This document shows, piece after piece, positions 1 to 6,060 of a stretch of DNA of 10,502 nt. The number at the start of each line of letters is the position of its first letter. Position 1 is the stretch's first letter. Position numbers and translations under genes: made by a program. The DNA lies in NCBI GenBank assembly GCA_031392925.1, contig JANMVV010000160.1, forward strand, positions 1 to 10,502, written 5' to 3'. This DNA is from JAGNNV01 sp031392925 (GTDB lineage Bacteria; Acidobacteriota; Vicinamibacteria; Fen-336; JAGNNV01). The notes beneath the pieces are model-generated. The model saw nothing but the letters and a program-made list of their open reading frames with translations. It searched no databases and was not told where the DNA came from.

Positions 1-753
1 GTGGCAGGACCCGCAGACCTGAGCGACGGTCTGCAGACCCGGAGGCGCGGCGCCGTGGCTGCCGTGGCAGTCGTTGCACGTGGGAGCCGACAGGTCGCCC
101 TTGTCATACAGCGCCTTGGCATGAACGCTCGTCTTGTAGGCAGTGGGCTGATTGGTGGGGAGGTCATATTGGGCCATCAACACCGAGTCGTTGTGGCAGT
201 GAGCGCAGGTGTCCGCGACCTGGAGCGGGTGGACCTTGGAGCGCGGATCCTTGATCCCCCGGATTCCGTGGACGCCGTGGCAATCTATGCAGACCGCCGT
301 CTTGTCGTCTCCCAGGGCGTTGCGCTTGCCATGCATCGAGGTGCGGTACTCGCTCAGCTGGTCCACGCGGATCGCGGGATTGAACGTCTTCATGTAGGCG
401 GCATCCGCGTGACACTTCGCGCAGAAGATCGGGATCTGGAGTCGCGTCGGCTTCCCCTTCCATCCCTTCTTCTCGTCGTGTGCCGCCGAAGGGTCGTCGT
501 CACCGCCCTTGGTCGGATCGCCGCCATGGCAGTCGTGGCAGGACAGGCCTCTTTGGAAATGGATGTCGTCGAGATGCTTCGTGGGCTCGAGGGCGGCTTC
601 GCTGAGCTGCTTGTGGCACGAGATGCAGGTGCTGTCCAGCTTGGGCGGCTCGGCGGGCTTGGCGGCGGTCTTGACCAGAGGCTTGGCGGCCTCCGGAGCA
701 CTCCATGCGAAGCCCGCGACGGCGAGGAAGGTAACGGCTAACCAGGATCTCAT
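1..753 (-). CDS. Multiheme c-type cytochrome of the Rieske/cyt b complex (3' end outside window)
   Basis: Seen: an open frame from ATG at 753 runs off the left edge; 251 residues are visible with no stop. There is a hydrophobic N-terminal signal peptide (residues 3-18) and a Pro/Ala/Lys linker, then seven CXXCH heme sites starting at Cys 43, 72, 111, 155, 183, 226 and 247; the last His is the final codon at the edge. Hemes 4-7 match the module of the 19-heme protein at 6061-8196: an S-x-H-G His 14 residues before heme 4, 28 residues between hemes 4 and 5, and a second His 15 residues before heme 6. A GAGG ribosome site (761-764) lies 7 bases before the ATG, and the start is 3 bases past the cytochrome b stop. 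Inference: periplasmic electron acceptor of the Rieske/cyt b complex, replacing cytochrome c1 or f. Full heme number and any membrane anchor are unknown. Confidence 0.9.
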   Translation of the reverse strand, partial: MRSWLAVTFLAVAGFAWSAPEAAKPLVKTAAKPAEPPKLDSTCISCHKQLSEAALEPTKHLDDIHFQRGLSCHDCHGGDPTKGGDDDPSAAHDEKKGWKGKPTRLQIPIFCAKCHADAAYMKTFNPAIRVDQLSEYRTSMHGKRNALGDDKTAVCIDCHGVHGIRGIKDPRSKVHPLQVADTCAHCHNDSVLMAQYDLPTNQPTAYKTSVHAKALYDKGDLSAPTCNDCHGSHGAAPPGLQTVAQVCGSCH

Positions 754-756
754 GCT

Positions 757-1863
757 TCAGCCTCGCTCCGGCCAGTAAACCATCGCGGTGGCGACGGCCA
801 TGTAGACAAGTGCGAGCCAGCCGCCCACGACAAAGGCGATGCTCACCTTGTTTCCGGGCTTGGGCTCGCGATCGAGGAACGGCACCACGAACCAGACGAG
901 GCCCAAAGCGCCGATCGCCAGGATTCCGAGCACCTCGCCTTCGAAGCCGAGGATGTGGGCGGGCAGCATCTTCAGGCTTTGGAACATCCAGCCGAAGTAC
1001 CACTCGGGACGAATGCCTGCGGGAGCCGAGGAGTACGGATCGGCCTTGACCCCCAATTCCCAGGGAGACAGGGCGGCGAGCCCGGCCAGAACCCCGACCG
1101 CCGCGCACCAGCCGATGGCGTCGCGAAGCAGGAAGCTCGGAAGGAAGGGATAGGAGCGCAGGGGCTTCCCCGTCCGCTCGACCTCGGCCTCGACGCTCGG
1201 AGGGACGCTCATGCCGAGCTTCTGAACGAACATCAGGTGAGCGCCCAGGATGGCCGTGGTGATGGCGGGCAGGATGGCGACGTGAATGCCGTAGAAGCGC
1301 GTCAGGGTTCCCCCCGTGACCTGATCGCCGCCGCGCAGAAGCCGAAGGGCGAACTCGCCGATCACCGGCACCCGGCCCGTGATCTCGGTTCCTACCTGGG
1401 TGGCGAAGAAAGCGAGGGTGTTCCAGGGGAGAAGGTACCCGGAGAATCCGAAGCCCATCATCAACGCCATGAGACCGACGCCGGTGAGCCAGGTCAGTTC
1501 CCGCGGCTTGCGAAACGCCTTCAGAAAGAACGCGCTGAACATGTGGAGGAACAGGACGAAGACCAGCAGATTCGCGGACCACGAGTGAATCGATCGGATC
1601 AACCAGCCGAAAGGAACGCGCGTCATCAGGAACTGCACGCTCTCGAAGGCTTCGCTCGACGACGGGCGATAGTAGAGGAGGAGCAGAATGCCCGTGACCA
1701 CCTGGACGCCGAAGAGGAACAGCGTCATCCCTCCCATGTAGTACCAGACCGAGTGCTTGTGAAGGGGAACCTGCTTGTGGCGCCCCATGGCCACGATCTC
1801 CGAGATGCCGATGCGCTCCTCGAGCCAGTTCCAGATGGCGGCCACGCGGGGATGGGTCATCAT
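757..1863 (-). CDS. Cytochrome b of a Rieske/cyt b complex, b6 and subunit IV fused
   Basis: Quinol-oxidising membrane subunit, 368 residues. The N-terminal ~220 residues are clearly cytochrome b6-like (W-N-W-L-E-E-R start, KPRELTW, TLTRFY). Candidate b-heme ligands are His93/His107 (helix B) and His194/His209 (helix D). The wider helix-D spacing of 15 is the b6f pattern rather than the bc1 one. The C-terminal part is subunit-IV-like, with the Qo-site PEWY motif at 286-289 and further membrane helices at about 250-266, 310-329 and 341-362. Known: b6f complexes carry heme ci on a Cys in FYCLGG; here the aligned residues are WYYMGG (40-45), with Tyr42 at the Cys position, so covalent heme ci is not expected. 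The start (ATG 1863, or the next ATG at 1860) overlaps the Rieske stop by ATGA, indicating translational coupling; I see no strong ribosome site of its own. The upstream in-frame extension to 2229 is Rieske coding sequence in another frame and was discarded. Confidence 0.95.
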   Translation of the reverse strand: MMTHPRVAAIWNWLEERIGISEIVAMGRHKQVPLHKHSVWYYMGGMTLFLFGVQVVTGILLLLYYRPSSSEAFESVQFLMTRVPFGWLIRSIHSWSANLLVFVLFLHMFSAFFLKAFRKPRELTWLTGVGLMALMMGFGFSGYLLPWNTLAFFATQVGTEITGRVPVIGEFALRLLRGGDQVTGGTLTRFYGIHVAILPAITTAILGAHLMFVQKLGMSVPPSVEAEVERTGKPLRSYPFLPSFLLRDAIGWCAAVGVLAGLAALSPWELGVKADPYSSAPAGIRPEWYFGWMFQSLKMLPAHILGFEGEVLGILAIGALGLVWFVVPFLDREPKPGNKVSIAFVVGGWLALVYMAVATAMVYWPERG

Positions 1864-2285
1864 GACTTCGAAACCACAACTTCGCCGTTCACCACGTTCA
1901 CCTTGTACGACTCGAGCGGTCGCGGAGGCGGACCGGAAACGTTCCGGCCGTTGGTGTCGTAGAAACCGTTGTGGCAGGCGCACCAGATCTGCTTGACATC
2001 GCCGCGGTATTGAACGGTGCAGTTGAGATGCGTGCACACCGCGGAGACCGCCTTGTACTCGCCCTCCTCGCCGTGAATGACCAGGGCGGCGCGACCGCCG
2101 AAAGCGAAGATCTTGCCCTCGTTCGCCTTGAGCTCGCCCTCGCGGCAGGCCACGGTGCGCGAGGTCGCGGCCTCGGGAATATCGGGCGGCACCAGGTAGC
2201 GCACGACCGGATACAGCACGGAGGCGCACATCGCTCCTGCCGATGTTCCGAGGAACCAGTTCAGGAGGCTTCTTCTCGTGGGCAT
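1860..2285 (-). CDS. Rieske [2Fe-2S] protein of the Rieske/cyt b complex
   Basis: Carries electrons from quinol at the Qo site of cytochrome b to the c-type partner. From the ATG at 2285 the protein has 141 residues: a TRRSLL twin-arginine-like motif (3-8), one membrane helix (about 9-31), then a small beta-rich periplasmic domain. Both cluster boxes are intact: CTHLNC at 84-89 and CACH at 102-105. Expected ligands are Cys84, His86, Cys102 and His105, with Cys89-Cys104 as the usual disulfide. The stretch after box 2 (NGFYD, SGPPPRPL) is typical of b6f/QcrA-type Rieske proteins. GGAGA (2291-2295) is 5 bases from this ATG but only 2 from the adjacent ATG at 2288, so 2285 is preferred. A longer reading starting with TTG at 2366 has no ribosome site and would bury the Tat-like signal. 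First gene of the three-gene complex operon; it overlaps cytochrome b by 4 bases. Confidence 0.95.
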   Translation of the reverse strand: MPTRRSLLNWFLGTSAGAMCASVLYPVVRYLVPPDIPEAATSRTVACREGELKANEGKIFAFGGRAALVIHGEEGEYKAVSAVCTHLNCTVQYRGDVKQIWCACHNGFYDTNGRNVSGPPPRPLESYKVNVVNGEVVVSKS

Positions 2286-2436
2286 CATTCTCTCCAGGTT
2301 ACGAGGACTTGTCTCACACCAGGAATTGTCCTCCCGGTTCGCTTCTTCCACTATCAGTTGCCTCAAGCCGTCGCGTCATGAGCCGAACGACTCGTTCTCT
2401 TGATGCAAAGGCATCAAACCGGGATCCTTGGCCCTC
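2286..2436 (-). other. Intergenic region upstream of the Rieske operon
   Basis: This 151-base gap separates the acyl-CoA ligase stop from the Rieske start. It holds the Rieske ribosome site (2291-2295), two neighbouring inverted repeats (2385-2397 and 2400-2417) and probably the operon promoter. I could not find a -35/-10 pair or a sigma-54 GG/GC pair with acceptable spacing, so no promoter position is given. No T-run follows either repeat on the minus strand, so there is no clear intrinsic terminator for the ligase. Confidence 0.5.
2385..2417. promoter_or_regulatory. Two adjacent inverted repeats, possible operator or mRNA hairpin
   Basis: Seen: GAACGACTCGTTC (2385-2397) is a perfect 13-base palindrome about one central base. 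Two bases further on, TTGATGC-AAAG-GCATCAA (2400-2417) has perfect 7-base arms around a 4-base gap. They lie 20-52 bases past the ligase stop and 100-132 bases upstream of the Rieske start. The outer TTGAT/ATCAA halves resemble an FNR/CRP-family half-site, but the gap is 8 bases where FNR needs 4, so an FNR call is not justified. Inference: binding site of a dimeric regulator, or a stabilising hairpin at the ligase 3' end. Confidence 0.4.
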
Positions 2437-4053
2437 CTAGGGCAGGACGTGGTCCTTGAACTGGGCTCTCAGGACCTTCTTGTCGAACTTTCCCACCGAG
2501 GTCTTGGGAATCTGCTCGAGGAACACTACGTCGTCGGGCAGCCACCACTTCGCGATGTGCGGGCGCAGATGCTCGATGATCTGATCCCTGGTCAGGCGAT
2601 CCTTCGCCTCGGGTTTCGCCACCACGCAGGCGAGGGGCCGCTCGTCCCACTTCGGATGGGCCACCGCGATCACCGCGGCCTCGGCCACATCCGGGTGGCC
2701 CATGATCAGGCCCTCGATGGCGACGCTGGAGATCCACTCGCCGCCGGACTTCACCAGGTCCTTGGTGCGATCGGCGATGCGCATGTAACCCTGCGGATCG
2801 ATGGTGGCCACGTCGCCCGTGGCGAGCCAGCCATCCTTGAATTTCTCCGGCGAGGCATCGTCTCGATAGTAGGAGGATGCCACCCAGTTTCCGCGGGTCT
2901 GAAGCTCGCCGACGCTCCTGCCGTCCCAGGGCAGTTCAAGGCCGCTGTCGCCCACGATACGGATCTCCACCCCGAAGATCGGGCGTCCCTGCGAGTTGCG
3001 GACGTGGGCCACCGTCCCATCGGAGGCATCCTTGTGAATCGACATCGGCCGCGCCATGGTGCCGAGGGGCGAGGTCTCGGTCATGCCCCAGGCGTGGAGC
3101 ACGTTGATCCCCAGTTCCTTCCGGTACGCCTCCTGGAGTGCCGGCGGCAGGGCCGAGCCTCCGCACAGCAGGCGATTGAGCGAGCCCAGCTTGTCCTTCA
3201 CCTTCGTGAGCGGAGCCAGCATGGTCTGAAGAATCGTGGGCACCCCTCCCCCGCAGGTCACGCCCGTCTCCACGATGAGCGACGCGCAGACGTCAGGGGC
3301 CAGGAAGCGGCCCGCGAAGACCATGTCGGCGCCGGTCATGAGGCACGCGTAGGGCAGGCCCCACGCGTTGGCATGGAACATGGGCACCACCAGGATGGCG
3401 ACATCGCTCTCGGCGAGCGCGAAACAATCGACCAGAGAAAGCGCGAAACTGTGAAGGACGTTCGACCGGTGCGTGTACACGACGCCCTTCGGATGTCCGG
3501 TGGTCCCCGAGGTGTAGCACATCGCCGCGGCCTGCCGCTCGGGAAGATCGAGCGCGTAGTCGAGGGGCTCCGCTTTCGCGAGCAGGTCTTCGTAGTCATG
3601 CGTCCCGGGAATGCTCGGACCGCCCACGTCATCGATGACGATCACCTCGCGCACGCACGTCACCTTGGCCGCGATCTTCTCCCAAAGCGGCCAGAGGCTC
3701 TTGTCCACCACGAGCACCCGGTCTTCCGCGTGAGAGACGATGTAGGCGATGTCGTCGGGGAAGAGACGGAGGTTGAGGGTATGGAGCACGGCGCCCATGC
3801 AGGGCGCGGCGATGTAGACCTCGAGATGCTGCTGATGGTTCCAGCACAGCGTAGCCACGCGCTCGTCGCCCTGGACCCCGAGTTGGCGAAGTGCCGCGGC
3901 CAGGCGACGGCTGCGTTCGATCACCTCGGCGAAGGTCGCGGTCTTGAGGCCGTCCGCGGTTTTCGTGATCACCCGCTTCCGCGAGTGCAGCCGCTCGGCG
4001 TGACGGACCAGGCTCGGGAGGTTCAACGGCACGTCCTGCATCAGTCCCTGCAT
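2437..4053 (-). CDS. AMP-forming fatty acyl-CoA ligase (AlkK/FadD-like)
   Basis: Activates a carboxylic acid, most likely a medium- or long-chain fatty acid, to its CoA thioester with ATP; cytoplasmic, no signal peptide. 538 residues, normal for the AlkK-like branch of the ANL superfamily. Seen: phosphate-binding loop TSGTTGHPKG (181-190), AWGMTET (321-327), TGD with Asp414, DRTKD hinge region (428-432) followed by KSGGEWIS, and a C-terminal GK with catalytic-type Lys522 in the context PKTSVGKFDKK. All core motifs look intact. The start at 4053 follows AGGAG (4061-4065) by 7 bases; that ribosome site overlaps the stop codon of the hydrolase gene upstream, so the two are cotranscribed and probably coupled. 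Substrate chain length cannot be read from the sequence; an aryl or other carboxylate is possible. Gene context suggests it activates an acid released by the hydrolase (inference). Confidence 0.93.
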   Translation of the reverse strand: MQGLMQDVPLNLPSLVRHAERLHSRKRVITKTADGLKTATFAEVIERSRRLAAALRQLGVQGDERVATLCWNHQQHLEVYIAAPCMGAVLHTLNLRLFPDDIAYIVSHAEDRVLVVDKSLWPLWEKIAAKVTCVREVIVIDDVGGPSIPGTHDYEDLLAKAEPLDYALDLPERQAAAMCYTSGTTGHPKGVVYTHRSNVLHSFALSLVDCFALAESDVAILVVPMFHANAWGLPYACLMTGADMVFAGRFLAPDVCASLIVETGVTCGGGVPTILQTMLAPLTKVKDKLGSLNRLLCGGSALPPALQEAYRKELGINVLHAWGMTETSPLGTMARPMSIHKDASDGTVAHVRNSQGRPIFGVEIRIVGDSGLELPWDGRSVGELQTRGNWVASSYYRDDASPEKFKDGWLATGDVATIDPQGYMRIADRTKDLVKSGGEWISSVAIEGLIMGHPDVAEAAVIAVAHPKWDERPLACVVAKPEAKDRLTRDQIIEHLRPHIAKWWLPDDVVFLEQIPKTSVGKFDKKVLRAQFKDHVLP

Positions 4054-4060
4054 GGTCGGT

Positions 4061-4065
4061 CTCCT
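4061..4065 (-). promoter_or_regulatory. Ribosome binding site of the acyl-CoA ligase
   Basis: AGGAG on the minus strand, 7 bases before the ATG at 4053, sharing bases with the hydrolase TAG stop (4064-4066). This favours the first ATG over the in-frame Met at codon 5 and indicates translational coupling of the pair. Confidence 0.7.
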
Positions 4066-4951
4066 ACTTCGTCACGAACGCGGAAAGGTCCTGCGCGAAA
4101 CGCTCGGGGTACTCCCAATGGAGAGCGTGGCCGCTGTTCGCGTAGGCCATGAGCCGGGACCCCGGAATGATCTTCAACAGGCCGTCCTGATCGGCCCTCG
4201 AGAACATCGAGTCTTTGTCGCCCCAGAAGAGAAGGGTCTTGGCCTTGATGCGGCCGAGCTTCTCGGCATGCTGTGGGTCGGCCGACCCCTTCGCAAGTTC
4301 ATGGAACATGGCGGCGGGAACCCGCTGGACCTCGGCGATCATCGTCTCGAGGAACGCGGGGGGCAGGGGCGTGAATGCCGTGCCTGACTGAAAGTCGCGG
4401 GCGAACTGATAGTCGATCGGATCACTCACCCTCGCGAAATACGAGCTCACCGGGGAGGGCATGCTCGGATCAGGGGCAAGGCCCGGCCCGGAGCCGATAA
4501 GCACGAGGCGGGACAGGCGGCCTTCGGTGTCGCTCGTGGCCACCACCTGAGCCACGAAACTGCCGAGCGAGTGTCCGACCAGGGTCACGTTGCGAAGGTC
4601 GAGCATTTTGAGGAGGGACGTGATGTCGGCCGCGAAGTCCGCGCGGGCATAGCCGGTCGCGGGATGGTCGGACAAGCCATGCCCCCGGAGAGTCACGGCA
4701 AAGACGCGGAACGTCTTCGGAAGATGCGGGAGGACGAGCTCCCACGAGTGCCACGAATCGCCCGCACCGTGGAGCAGGACCACGACCGGACCCTTCGGAT
4801 CCCCCTGGACGACGTACTGGAGGGTCATCCCCGTCTCCACCTTGACGAACGCCGTGGTGAGGCCGGGCTGCGCCCGCGCGGCGCCGGCAAGGCCGACAAG
4901 GAAGAGGATCGAGAGAAGACGCAGTCCGGCGGATCGGGGAACGGGGAGCAT
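4064..4951 (-). CDS. Exported alpha/beta-fold hydrolase (esterase/lipase-like)
   Basis: 295 residues from the ATG at 4951. A signal peptide (residues 6-27, ending AARA before Gln28) sends it to the periplasm or beyond. Seen: oxyanion-loop motif LLHGAG (59-64), an RGHG motif (89-92), nucleophile elbow GHSLG with Ser128, acid-strand WGDKD with likely Asp247, and His275 in SGHALHWE, giving a complete Ser-Asp-His triad in family order. The cap region (about 155-225) is short and helical. The fold fits esterases, lipases and epoxide or haloalkane hydrolases; Ser as nucleophile argues against the last two, which use Asp. A strong GGAGG site (4961-4965) lies 9 bases before this ATG, and the signal peptide begins directly after it. 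An in-frame ATG at 5188 also has a good ribosome site, but the 79 extra codons look non-coding. First gene of a two-gene unit with the ligase; substrate unknown. Confidence 0.88.
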   Translation of the reverse strand: MLPVPRSAGLRLLSILFLVGLAGAARAQPGLTTAFVKVETGMTLQYVVQGDPKGPVVVLLHGAGDSWHSWELVLPHLPKTFRVFAVTLRGHGLSDHPATGYARADFAADITSLLKMLDLRNVTLVGHSLGSFVAQVVATSDTEGRLSRLVLIGSGPGLAPDPSMPSPVSSYFARVSDPIDYQFARDFQSGTAFTPLPPAFLETMIAEVQRVPAAMFHELAKGSADPQHAEKLGRIKAKTLLFWGDKDSMFSRADQDGLLKIIPGSRLMAYANSGHALHWEYPERFAQDLSAFVTK

Positions 4952-5209
4952 CGGAACGAACCTCCAAAATCGGGTGTCCGCCGATGATACGCAACTCAGG
5001 AGACGTCGCGAGTGCAGACGGAACCTCCGCGCCAGGCACCGCCGTTCGCCGGTGTGACGAGAGGACAAATCGGCAGGGTCGTGACTCCCACTCCGGCCGG
5101 AAGGTTGGCCTCGGCCCTGGATTCGGATTCGCCCACCGATGGGGTGACGAGATGGATGGAGGGAAGGAAGGACAATCAGAACGACCATGGGAACTCTCCC
5201 TCCAGGTTT
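4952..5209. other. Intergenic region between cytochrome b and hydrolase
   Basis: 258 bases with no supported gene. It holds the hydrolase ribosome site (4961-4965), a second Shine-Dalgarno-like run GGAGGGAG (5196-5203) ahead of an ATG at 5188, and short GC palindromes at 5092-5101 (TCCGGCCGGA) and 5107-5116 (GGCCTCGGCC). None of the palindromes is followed by a T-run on the minus strand, so no intrinsic terminator is called. A promoter for the hydrolase/ligase pair is expected here but was not identifiable. Confidence 0.5.
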
Positions 5210-6058
5210 CTATCGATACGCAAACACCATCGCGTAGACGATCCCGAGCACGAGCAGTGTGCCGATGGTGAGGGCGGTCCAGGCAAAGGCCCGGATGGTC
5301 CGGATCACCACGGGCTGGTAGGGCTCGACCAGGTTCTCTTCGAGCCTTCCCGCGGCCACGAGCGCTTCATACTCCCTCGGCTTGTCGCGCTTGAACTCCG
5401 CCACCGACATCCGCCCCGTGAACACGACGGTGTCCATCGGGAACTTCTCCGGCCTCAAATGGGTGTTGAAGAAGTGCACGGTGAAGATGAATCCGGTGGC
5501 GAGCAGCGCTTCATCGGAATGCACGATAGTGGCGACGTTGATGAGCCAGCCCGGCAGAATACTGGTGAACGCGACCGGGAACCAGAGCATCAGCCCGGTC
5601 GACCCGATGATGAAGATCCCCCAGAACACCGCGAAGTAGTCGAACTTCTCCCAGTAGGTCCAGCGCCCGTAGCGGGGCCGCGGGCCCGCCCCCACGAACC
5701 ACTTGAGGGTGCCGATGAGTTCGACGACGTCCCGCAGGTTGAAGAGGATCGAGTCGGAACCGAAGACGAGCTTCAGAAACGACCCGCGGTGATCCTCGAT
5801 GCGCTTGCGGTTCAGATCCCAGAGGTGCACGACGAAAAGGCAGAACATGAGGCTGGCCGCGGACCGGTGGATGAAGCCGGCCCCCTCGTAGCCTCCCAGC
5901 CGGCGCGCCATGAACGCGGCCCAGCCGGTGTAGGAGAACTTGAGGATCATCCCGGTCATGGCCAGGCTGATGAAGCTCACGATCATGGTGACGTGGAGCG
6001 CCCGGTTGAGCCGGGTGAAGCGCTGGTATTGGAGCGGGTGTCTCCGGCTGCCTTCCAT
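5210..6058 (-). CDS. FdnI-like diheme cytochrome b, partner of the 19-heme cytochrome
   Basis: Integral membrane cytochrome of 282 residues with about five helices (22-42, 64-81, 141-163, 181-198, 255-278), in the formate dehydrogenase gamma/thiosulfate reductase b family. Candidate heme ligands are His22 (helix 1), His64 or His78 (helix 2), and His180 and His195 (around helix 4). The 15-residue step of the last pair and the helix-1 His resemble the four-His, two-heme arrangement known in E. coli FdnI. The segment after helix 4 (HLRPEKFPMD, then FTGR) is typical of b subunits paired with multiheme c proteins. ATG 6058 is preceded by GGGAG (6068-6072) at 9 bases and lies 2 bases after the 19-heme gene stop. 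An in-frame reading up to 6520 only overlaps the cytochrome c gene and was dropped. Role by inference: exchanges electrons between the quinone pool and the 19-heme protein. Confidence 0.92.
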   Translation of the reverse strand: MEGSRRHPLQYQRFTRLNRALHVTMIVSFISLAMTGMILKFSYTGWAAFMARRLGGYEGAGFIHRSAASLMFCLFVVHLWDLNRKRIEDHRGSFLKLVFGSDSILFNLRDVVELIGTLKWFVGAGPRPRYGRWTYWEKFDYFAVFWGIFIIGSTGLMLWFPVAFTSILPGWLINVATIVHSDEALLATGFIFTVHFFNTHLRPEKFPMDTVVFTGRMSVAEFKRDKPREYEALVAAGRLEENLVEPYQPVVIRTIRAFAWTALTIGTLLVLGIVYAMVFAYR

Positions 6059-6060
6059 GG

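Noticed and set aside
1..741. 246-codon plus-strand open frame at the left edge
   Set aside because: The minus strand here encodes a signal peptide and seven CXXCH sites in one frame; the plus frame is a shadow.
955..1962. 335-codon plus-strand open frame
   Set aside because: Antisense to the cytochrome b and Rieske genes; composition is typical of a shadow frame.
2286..2366. N-terminal extension of the Rieske protein from a TTG at 2366
   Set aside because: No ribosome site before the TTG, and the extension would place 27 residues before the twin-arginine-like motif; the ATG at 2285 has GGAGA at a proper distance.
2400..2417. FNR box or intrinsic terminator
   Set aside because: The TTGAT/ATCAA halves are 8 bases apart, not 4, and no T-run follows on the minus strand; kept only as an unassigned inverted repeat.
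2428..4152. 574-codon open frame on the plus strand
   Set aside because: Antisense to the acyl-CoA ligase, whose motifs are all intact; the plus-strand translation is His/Arg/Gly-rich with no domain.
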